Below are positions 55,793 through 64,000 of a stretch of 64,000 bases of DNA, piece by piece. Numbering within the stretch: position 1 is the first letter of the stretch; every line of letters starts with the position of its first letter. The DNA comes from Fagopyrum homotropicum (taxonomy: Eukaryota > Streptophyta > Magnoliopsida > Caryophyllales > Polygonaceae). Where the stretch lies: the NCBI GenBank assembly GCA_033239125.1, contig BSWB01000005.1, positions 104,710,494 through 104,774,493 of the forward strand. Reading direction: 5' to 3'. The notes beneath the pieces were generated by a model, which saw only the letters and a program-made list of their open reading frames with translations, was not told where the DNA came from and ran no database searches. The position numbers and the translations under genes were made by a program.

Positions 55793-57218
55793 TTATATAT
55801 TTATATATATATATATATATGAAACTATGTGACACGAAGAACGTATCATCCTCGTATCAAGGCCTGCTAGCCATCTGGAGTAGTATCGGTCACACAACCC
55901 GTGTACCCTATGGGAGTGGTGTTGTGCTCTTCCTGTATACCAGGTCGGGCATGACGTTAGAGAACCTCCCAGACTCCTTACAGGATGAAAGGGAAAGGTT
56001 ATCACTGCCACTGCAAGGGGGCTATCAATTAAACATAGGCCGGTAATAATCGACATCGCATGCTATCATTTCAAGCATATAACACACACTACTCATGCAT
56101 ACACCCAATATAAGGATGATAGCTAAGTAAGTCCTACGAACTTACCTCAACCTCTGGTACTCTCAACCACGAGCAAACTCAAACCGGATAACAACACTGC
56201 CTAATAATAAGACACAAAGATATATCAGATCTCCTATAACTCAAAGGGGTCACACCTAGACCCAAGGGATCCATAAGGATCTTATACATCCTATAACCCT
56301 CAAATCCGTACATGGCATAACATGATATCATAACATCATCACCGCACTCTCATCTATATACCTAGCATGATGCTACACATTCGTTTTAGGAAAGGAAGGG
56401 ACAATGCCATCCTTAGGTAAGCTCGGAAGCAAGACACACATGCGTGACAAGAACAACACAAGGCTGGTGCAGGGAACCGTAGGGGCGGCCCTGGGTGGCG
56501 CAGGGGCGGCGACTGGCCGGCGTTGGGGCGTCTTGGCAAGGCGCAGGGGCGGCTGGTGTGCAGATTGCACACTTCAGCACCTCTTCACTTCTTCACTCGA
56601 ACTTCTTCACTCCTTCTTTAGCCAGCAGCCCTATACATACATATACATACATATATACATCAAATAAAGCCTAGGAAGGCTGCCACAAGATCAAATCTTG
56701 TGGAATCCTAAGCTAGGAAGGAAGAAGAGAAGAAGAAAGAAGAAAGAAAGAATCACCAGCTGAGCCCTAACAGAGGAAGACTCCTCACCACAACCTCAAG
56801 GATGGCTCAACAAAGGCACAACAACCACAACCATCATCATCATCCTCATCATCCAAGCATCAAAACGCACAACCAAACAAGGAAGAAACAAGAAGAAGAT
56901 CCAAGAGAGAAAGGAAGGAGAAGAAGATCGTGAGGAAGAAGGTGCAGCTAGAGAGAGAATGAGGAAACCCTCAATTTGGAGGAAGAAGAAGATATATAAA
57001 GGAATAGGGGTCAAAAGCAAAAGCACTAGTCAACGAAGACGGCTGCAGCACACCACAAACCGCAGGGGCGGCTCATGGAGGCGCAAGGGAGGATCAGGTG
57101 GCCCGTAGGGGCGCATTGTCTGGACGTAGGGGTGGCTCAGGCCTGCTGAACACATCTTAGCACCTACGTCTCAGTTGAGGCACAGACGCGGGATCTCTCA
57201 AAGACTAAGCCTCTTACA
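55247..57218 (-). mobile_element. Chromovirus-type solo LTR inserted in an LTR, perfect TTATG duplication
   Basis: On the minus strand it begins at 57218 with tgtaagaggc and ends at 55247 with gggggtgttaca. TTATG flanks it at 55242-55246 and 57219-57223. A TATA-like tttatatatc lies at about 56990-57000. Words cgcaggggcgg are upstream of it (57060-57140) and about 450-530 bp downstream (56466-56560). A TA microsatellite lies at 55738-55820. Length 1972 bp. Confidence 0.92.
55738..55820. repeat. (TA)n microsatellite inside an LTR
   Basis: A TA run of about 50 bp, then short TTTA interruptions and another TA run. Confidence 0.95.
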
Positions 57219-58578
57219 TTATGACCTCTAGGTGTGGTGTGTATGTGTTCATGAAGGCAAGACTACCTTTGGTGATTCCAAGAGAGGATCGGTCGATCGA
57301 TTTGAGAATCTGTCAAAAACAAAGAAAGAGTCGTGCTCAATTTGGAGGCCTCACCCACGTCTACTCCTCGCCGCCCCCGTGCCTTCAAGGTTTTCGTCGC
57401 CCTCACGTTTGCGACTGCCGCAGTCGTGGCGTCCGAAGCTGTCACAACCCTTGTGCCTTTCCTTACCTACGATCGCGCCTCACCCTAGAACATTTCAAGT
57501 CTTGGTATGTTTGATCTTCTCTTTTGTTCTTTTGGCTTCATATTAGAAGTATGATTGGTTGGGACCTAGTATGACTAGTTGGAATGCAAGCTAGTGGTAA
57601 AAGAGTTAAATTATGATGGAACGCCCTGAGTGGTTTTGAGGATGTAGTATGAGATTGTTTATGATATTTTGAGGATCTTGGAGACTGGGAGTGGAACCTT
57701 CTAGTATGCGGGATAGTAATTGATTCATTTGCCTTGAGTTATCAAGCGTGGGGTATATTCCTATGAGAATCTGAGAGTTGATTGATATGTGGGATACTTT
57801 GTGATAGGTAAGTCCTTGGAACTTACTTAGTTGCTTTCATATACTGGATGAGTGAATGAGTGGTGCTTGCTATATGCGTTATAGCATGTTATAGGTTGTT
57901 TATCACTGACGTATTATTAGCCCACTTGTATCGGGCGGGGACAACTTGCTCAGTTCTCCCGAGGGAGTCTGGGAGGTTCTCTAGGACTGGGTCAAACCTG
58001 GTATACGGGAAAAGTACCAATCTACTCTACTTGGTAGAGAGAGAGGTGTGTTTGACCACTCTAGATTGTAATAGAAGCAGAGGCGAGAGTCTTTGACTTC
58101 TCGTGTCACACTTATAAATGGATTATGTGTGTATGATTTATGAAAGATAATAAAACGGGAAATCTATGATAGCATGCATGGTGTTTATTATACTTCTTGA
58201 CGTGTGTTTGTGCTGATGTATTACTCTTACATATGAATAGTTAGATAATGGATTATACCGTGGTTGTACGATATTTTGCAAGATAGGAGGACTACAGAGT
58301 GATCTTGTGGGGGTGATCATCTAAGGGTTTTTGTACATGTTAGGATGGGATATAGGTTTTGTATGTATAAATACATGATTGTATAGTTTTGATACTCGGT
58401 TGTGAGTCTTGTATGTATTTGGGGTTTATCATATTTCAGTCTTATCTATATGGTTTTGTATTTATTTGTGCCTTATTGTAAGATCCGGTGAACTTGTTGC
58501 CAGACTACCGTCAGGACCCATTGTGAGGTCATAGCTCGTAGCATCCCGAGTTCATAGAATTTAGGGTTTTATAGAGGT

Positions 58579-59520
58579 GGTGGTGGTGGTGAAGATTCTG
58601 AGGAGCTAGCATGAGTGATCAATCTCCTTGCTCTTCTCAAACGATCAATTTTTGTTTATGCAGAGGCAAAATCTCGGTCAAATAAGGCAAATCTCGGCCG
58701 CAAATTTTGAAGAACATGCTGAGATTTTAGGAAAATCACGTACATTTGAGATTTTGAAAAGCTTTGCCTCTAACCTTGCTCCTAGATGCTTCCCACGCTC
58801 TTTTCCAATAGAAATCGACCTCTTTCTTTAGCCAAACATAATTGTTTTGGCCTTTTTGAAATTGGGGTTTTAAGTTAGGGTTTTGAGTTGGGGGAAGGAA
58901 TTTTTGAGCAGTAATTGATAAATTTGACTCGGAATTGTGGCAAGATGGAGTTTGGGACGGGAATTGTGAAAGATTGGGACAAGAATGGACGAATTTGGTG
59001 AAGAAATGAGAGATTTGGTGTTAGGGTGAAACTTCAACTGCTCGAGGTTGAAGAACGGGTCGAAGTTTTGTGAGAAAGAAGGTTGAGGTTTTCTCTTAGT
59101 GTTCATCAAAATTGTCAAAATCTCAGGCGAGATTTTCCCCTTCATCGGGGACGAGGTTAGACACATGACGTTGAAATTCTTCTAGGCTTCAAAATCTCGG
59201 GCGAGATTCCTACGTCCGGCCAACATTTAGGTCGTGGGAGTAATCGACATGGAGCAATCGACAAGGAAAAGAAGGGGAAAATCTCGGGCGAGATTTTCTC
59301 CTTCTTTTCCTTATTACTGGACTTTGCTCCTCATCCTTAACAAAATCTCGAGCATCTTGACACTTTGAGCAACTATCTCCAAGCCTTGCCCTCTTTCACT
59401 TAGATCCATGCATACAAAGGCACATAAAAAACAAAAATAAAAATGGAAAAGAAAAGGGAAAAGAGTTCACCTTGAGTTGCCTCACAAGAAGCTTCTCACC
59501 GGCTTCTCCATGCCTTGCCC
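58579..59520 (-). repeat. Internal Athila region rich in ctcgggcgag palindromes
   Basis: This lies between integrase and the second ORF. Words aaaatctcgggcgagatttt, complete or half, recur at about 58668, 58693, 59120, 59190, 59280 and 59340. No credible ORF spans it. The same word family appears in this element's LTR at about 51565. Confidence 0.7.
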
Positions 59521-59558
59521 TCTTTCACTTAGATCCTCTCCTTGTAAATTCGGGCATT

Positions 59559-62003
59559 CTAATAAGCATCAAGCCGAATCTTCTCAAGTTCGTTGATGTC
59601 AAACAATTGCTTCTCACGGGTTTCCTTCATGTCAAAGTTTAGCCACTTGATGGTCCAATATGCTCTATGCTCCAACTCCACCGGTAGATGGTAAAACTTG
59701 CCATAAACGAGTTTGTAGGGAGTGGTCCCTATTGGATTCTTGAAAGTCGTCCTATATGCCCACAAGGCATCATCAAGCTTCATAGCCCAATCTTTTTGGG
59801 TCCGTGACACCTTCTTTTCGAGAACCCCCTTAATTTCTCTATTCGATATCTCCACTTGACCTCTAGTTTGAGGATGGTATGGAGTGGTCACCTTATGAGT
59901 GAACCCGTACTTGGACAAAAGTGACTCAAAATTTCTAGCGGTGAAATGTTTTCCACCATCACTAATCACAATTCGGGGTGTGCCAAACCTTGGGAAGATA
60001 ACCCGGTTGAAAAACTTTACAACAACTTTGACGTCATTTGTAGGGGAAGCAATGGCTTTGACCCATCTCGATACGTAATCCACCGCCAAGAGGATATAGA
60101 GGTTCCCACACGAAGATGAGAACGGTCCGATGAAGTCTACACCCCACACATAAAATATTTCCACTTCTTGGATGTTGTTCAAGGACATCTCATTCCTCCT
60201 TGAAATGTTCCCCGTTCTTTGGCATGAATCACAAGACGCCACGAACCTTTGCACATCTTTGAAGAGAGATGGCCAAAAGAAACCGAATTGTGAGAGATAG
60301 CATACCCAACACAAGTGAAGCAATGACAATGTCGTATGACGCTCTATACTTCATCCCCCGGGACACACCTTCTAAACATCCCATCCCGGCCTCTCTTGAA
60401 CAAGAACGGCTCATTGCAAAAATAATGTCTCACATCCTTGAAGAACTTCTTCCTTTGAACAAAAGACAACCCGGGTGGGATCTCGTCACATATGAGGTAT
60501 TTTACAATGTCGGAAAACCATGACTCATCCTCCCTTGAGATTTAAAGGAGGTAGTCTTCCATCATGTGGACTTTCTCATCCATAAAGGAGTCGGCAATCC
60601 GGATGTCGTCCTTCTCAAAGAGGATAAGAGACAAACGGTTAAGGTGATCTGCCACCGAATTCTCGGATCCTTTCTTGTCTCGGATCTAAAGGTCAAACTC
60701 TTGTAGGAGAAGGATCCACCAAATGAGGCGAGGATTAGTGTCCTTCTTGGTTATGAGGTATCGGATCGCCACATGATCGGTATACACAATCACTTTCTCT
60801 GCCACAAGATAGGAGCAAAATTTCTCAAATGTGAGACCATCGCTAGGAGATCCTTCTCGGTAGTGGCGTAGTTGAGTTGGGCCTCATCTAGCATCTTGCT
60901 AGCATAATAGATGGCATGAGTGAGCACATCCTTATTTTGGCGAAGCATGATCCCAACCGCAACATCACTCACATTACACATCACTTCAAATGGAATAGTC
61001 CAATCCGGAGGTTGTATAATAGGAGCGGAGATCAAGGTTTCTTTTAACCTACAAAAAGCATCAAGACAATGTTTCGGGAACACAAATGTAACATCCATCA
61101 TTAGTAGTTTAGTGAGAGGCTTACAAGTTTTAGAGAGTTCTCTATGGTTTCGATTTTTGCCCTATCAACTTCAATGTCACGGTTAGATATCAAGTGACCT
61201 AAAACAATTCCTTCACTAACCATAAAGTGGCATTTCTCCCAATTCAACACAAGGTTAGTATCCTCACATTTTTGCAAAACCAATATATTCGGAAAATATA
61301 GCCATCATACACGGAAAAAATCATCCATAAATACTTCCATGATATTCTCAATTTATTCGGAAAATATAGCCATCATACATCTTTGACAATCAGCGGGTGC
61401 ATTACACAACACGAAAGGCATTCTCCTATATACAAAAGTTCGCCATGGACAAGTGAATTAATGTGTTCTTTTCTTGGTCATCAGGGTGGATAGGGATTTG
61501 GAAGAAGCCACTATACCCATCTAGATAACGAAAATGGGAGTGTTGAGCTAATCTCGCTAATAGTTGATCAATAAAAGGGAGAGAAAAGTGATATTTCCTA
61601 GTTACAACATTCAATTTCCGGTAATCTATGCACATTTGTCATCCCGTAACTGTTCTAGTTGGTATTAACTCACTGTTCTTATTGGTTACAACGGTTATTC
61701 CACCTTTCTTAGGGACCACATGAACCGGTCTAACCCACCTATTATCCAAAATAGGAAAAATAATACCCGTATCTAGCAACTTAAGCAGTTTTTCTTAATT
61801 ACCTCTTTCATGATAGGATTCAGTCTTCTTTGATGTTCAATTGAAGGCTTATAGTCATCTTCCATTAAGATTTTGTGCATGCATAGAGATGTGTTGATTC
61901 CTATGAGGTCATCAATAGTTTAGCCTAGAGCTATTCTATGCAACTTGAGTTCATTCAACAACTTATCAAGTTCAACATCTTTCAAGCTAGCACTAACAAT
62001 CAC
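59559..62003 (-). pseudogene. Athila-type Ty3 pol: RT, RNase H, integrase
   Basis: Order on the minus strand from 62003. The RT start includes MCIDYRKLNVVTRKYHFSLP and the FMDDF active site near 61330. Next is the RT end (NWEKCHFMVSEGIVLGHLIS). RNase H (60790-61101) has APIIQPPDWTIPFEVM, CNVSD, and AIYYASKMLDEAQLNYATTE; the first catalytic Asp (usually CDASD) is Asn here. Integrase (59559-60329, open) has CDSCQRTGNISRRNEM, WGVDFIGPF, VISDGGKHF and VEISNREIK, so all three DDE residues are kept. Frameshifts, stops and a 24-bp direct repeat break RT. The element is cut at 62003/62004 by the plus-strand LTR. Confidence 0.9.
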
Positions 62004-63606
62004 TGATAGCATGTATTATAGTCTATACTTTAAGATTGGTTTGGACGTTTTATCTTCATAAATCTACATGTATGGATGTATATTCTTTGATCATTATGTT
62101 GTTTTGTTTACCTTTGTAAGAATCGAGGTCTACACCTAGTTTCGTTGTGATTGTAGGGAAAATAGCACGTTTTGGAACAATATGGAGCTAAGGAAGCTAA
62201 TAAGTCATCTGAGCTACATTATGGAGCATTGAGGAGCTACAAGAAAGGCTCAAGAACCTAGGAAATTGGACAAAAGATTGATTTTGGACCAGATTAGAGA
62301 GATTTACACGCAGCTGAGACACACCTCGGATGGCTACAGTATCACCTCGACCGAGGTGATCTTTGTGATGGGCTGGACCGAGGCGAAAGGTCCACAGCCC
62401 ACGAGATCTTTTATTCTTGGTTGAGATCTTTTATTTTTTGCAAGTGATTCTCCTATATATTAGGATGGATTTTCCGGATGTAAAGGCGGTCTTAGGGCTG
62501 GAAGTTGAAGGAAGTTGGAAGATCCAAGGAAGGAAGTTGGATTTGAGGGAAGTTGTAAGGTTTTCTTAGATTGTTTGATTGTTGTCTTTCTGGTTGTGAT
62601 TGAGGAACGCAGTTTGATTATTTGATTGATTGTTTGATTGAGTTATTGAGACCTTTGTGTTAAGGTTTTCTTGTTTGAATATTGATTCCTTTCTCATATA
62701 TTTGATTATTGTTATCATGATGATTATTGTCTAAGTTTTTTGTGCGATTCTAGGGTGATTGGATGAAGGTTGTTGGAAAGACGATGAAAGAATGAGCCTT
62801 TACCCCAGTGGACCCTAAAAGCTCGAGCCTTTACCTTAACCGACAAACACCTCGGTCAGTCGTGCAACATCTCGACCGAGATGGAACATGAACTAAGCGA
62901 GGCGAGACCTTTCCTGATCCTTATCTGAGTTGAGGTTCCAGTTTGCCAAATCCTATCCTTGTTATACCTTTCCTGGTTCAACGCAAGCCTAGGATGAGAC
63001 TTACCCGGTGATTCCTTTGTTTGTATACCAAAGATCATGAGTGTTAGGTAATAAAGGTTTATCCTTTATTAGGGTTTGAGTGTGCCTTCATCCCATCTTT
63101 GAGAGTAAGGCTGAGACTTACCCGGTAAAGGTTGATTCTATCCCCTTGGATGGTGTGTTGGTTTGAGATTATAGTTCCTTTCCTTGGTACCTTTAGACTT
63201 ACCCAGTGAGAGGATCTTTAGTTTGGGATAGTGAGTAGTGAGACTTACCCGGTGATCTATTCCCACCTTAGAAACACCTTCCCTTTGCAAACCTCAGCTT
63301 GTCCACGTTATCCTTTGAGATCTTGAGTCGGAACCACAACTGGATGCTTTAATCTCTAGAATCCGCATTTTCTTTACCTGATTATTACATCATCTTTGAT
63401 ACCCTTTGTTTTGTTGCTTGTTTTTGATTGACAACATGAATTACCGATCTTTGTTTCACCATAGTCCTTGTGTTCAACCCTGGAGTATTTGCCGTTATTA
63501 TAATTGATCCGTACACTGCGAGTTCACATATTGTTTCAGGCTTATATTTTAGGTTATAAATTTAAAGCTATATCGTTCACCATACACACACGTCTGACAA
63601 CGAACA
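62004..63606 (+). mobile_element. 5' LTR of plus-strand Athila-type Ty3 element
   Basis: It begins tgatagcatgtattatag and ends acaacgaaca, followed by agtttt and the PBS. A TATA-like ctatatatta is at 62453-62462. Words cacctcgaccgaggtg / ctggaccgaggcg are upstream of it (62329-62400), and cacctcggtcag / atctcgaccgagatgg lie downstream (62846-62905). It interrupts the minus-strand pol. The element runs off the window; with an open gag start and clean ends it looks the youngest Athila copy here. Length 1603 bp. Confidence 0.88.
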
Positions 63607-63612
63607 AGTTTT

Positions 63613-63630
63613 TGGCACCGTTGCCGGGGA
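63613..63630 (+). promoter_or_regulatory. tRNA-Asp type primer binding site
   Basis: tggcaccgttgccgggga, one base different from the site at 4411-4428, 6 bp after the LTR end. Confidence 0.88.
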
Positions 63631-63734
63631 CTTGGTCAAGACAAAGTTCGGGTTCGGTTGTCTTTTGGGGCTGCTGCCCTTGTTGCTATTGATTGCTTTA
63701 CTTGAGTGATTTCGCAGGATCTTTTCTTAGATTT

Positions 63735-64000
63735 ATGCAAAGAACTCGTGCTGAAAAGGAAATCATTCCTTACGATCCCGAACTAGAAAAGACATACAAA
63801 AGAAGATTGAAAAAGGCTAAGATGGCCAATCAAGATAATCGAGATCTTGAAGCCGAATTGAAGGAGGCATTAGAACAACTTCGCCTCAGTAAAGAAGAAT
63901 TACAGAGAGAGAAAGACGAGACTCGTGTAAGAACTGAAGAGATTCAAGCTAATATGGCCTCTCTACGAGCTCAGATCTTACCTCGACCGGTCCTAATTGC
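63735..64000 (+). CDS. N-terminus of Athila-type gag, runs off the window
   Basis: The ATG at 63735 opens MQRTRAEKEIIPYDPELEKT and stays open to the window edge (88 codons). Residues about 35-80 are strongly charged heptad-like sequence (ELKEALEQLRLSKEELQRE), a likely coiled coil, as is common at the start of Athila gag. The same start occurs in the broken gag at 4304 on the minus strand. Whether the rest is intact cannot be seen. Confidence 0.8.
   Translation, partial: MQRTRAEKEIIPYDPELEKTYKRRLKKAKMANQDNRDLEAELKEALEQLRLSKEELQREKDETRVRTEEIQANMASLRAQILPRPVLI

Larger units (their letters stand above)
54791..58573 (+). mobile_element. Chromovirus-type solo LTR, itself split by another LTR
   Basis: The left end is tgtaacaaccatg and the right end gggttttata, a decayed gggtgttaca. 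Flanks are AAGGT (54786-54790) and GAGGT (58574-58578), a duplication with one mismatch. Removing the inner LTR and one TTATG copy leaves about 1806 bp, a normal length for the family. The block ggacccattgtgaggtc is near the 3' end. Words of the gcggtcgtggc type occur at 54821-54890 and at 57405-57480. Confidence 0.88.

Noticed and set aside
60269..60523. 84-residue plus-strand frame
   Set aside because: It is antisense to the integrase zinc-binding region of the minus-strand pol, where the real homology lies.
1..64000. tRNA, rRNA, snoRNA or organellar insertions
   Set aside because: Apart from primer binding sites complementary to tRNA 3' ends, I saw no stretch that reads as a structural RNA gene or as chloroplast or mitochondrial DNA; a covariance-model search was not possible.

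Overview
This window reads as repeat-dense, AT-rich nuclear DNA of a flowering plant, almost certainly a eudicot; the species cannot be told from sequence alone. The plant assignment rests on spliced genes with GT-AG introns, a plant-type GH3 glucosidase, primer binding sites matching plant tRNA-Asp and initiator tRNA-Met, and plant element types (Athila-like and chromovirus-like Ty3, Ty1-copia, CACTA, PIF/Harbinger, MULE, MITEs). Only two host genes look intact. Both are on the minus strand near the middle: a 9-exon GH3 beta-glucosidase (30634-34977) and a small 2-exon TPR protein (37523-38337).

Left block (1-10949) is a three-deep retrotransposon nest. A minus-strand chromovirus-like Ty3 element (5' LTR 9068-10949, PBS 9051-9064) has lost most of gag and protease. 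It was hit twice: by an Athila-type element now reduced to a solo LTR (6548-8197, target duplication GTACC/GTATC) and by a minus-strand Athila element (LTR 4435-6083, tRNA-Asp PBS 4411-4428, gag to 3342). That gag was in turn hit by a plus-strand Athila element whose 3' end and LTR fill 1-3341.

Second block (10950-23330) holds a decayed PIF/Harbinger element (Myb/SANT ORF, then transposase). To its right is a 7.0-kb CACTA element (15464-22488) with CACTA termini, a perfect 3-bp AGT target duplication and dense subterminal repeats. It carries exon fragments of an exodeoxyribonuclease III/AP-endonuclease-like host gene and of a Ulp1-type peptidase, plus two small TIR elements in TA-rich tracts and a second CACTA terminus.

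Third block (23331-30600) is a full-length but dead Ty1-copia element (23336-29872) followed by an older copia fragment. Fourth block (30601-47830) holds the two host genes, a long-armed MITE inside the GH3 intron, two fragments of one MULE family, a 5'-truncated Ty3 integrase with its LTR, and AT-rich intergenic DNA with two strong hairpins.

Fifth block (47836-64000) is a solo chromovirus-type LTR with perfect TGATA duplications, then a second nest. A minus-strand Athila element (3' LTR 50734-52131, second ORF 53403-54790, pol to 62003) was hit by a chromovirus-type solo LTR (54791-58573) that itself contains another, inverted solo LTR (55247-57218, perfect TTATG duplication). It was also hit by a plus-strand Athila element whose 5' LTR (62004-63606), PBS and open gag start run off the right edge.

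The most interesting unexplained pattern is in the LTRs. Most of the Ty3 LTRs here carry two islands of a short, self-complementary, copy-specific word, one just upstream of the TATA box and one about 400-600 bp downstream. The two islands of one LTR agree with each other while differing between copies.
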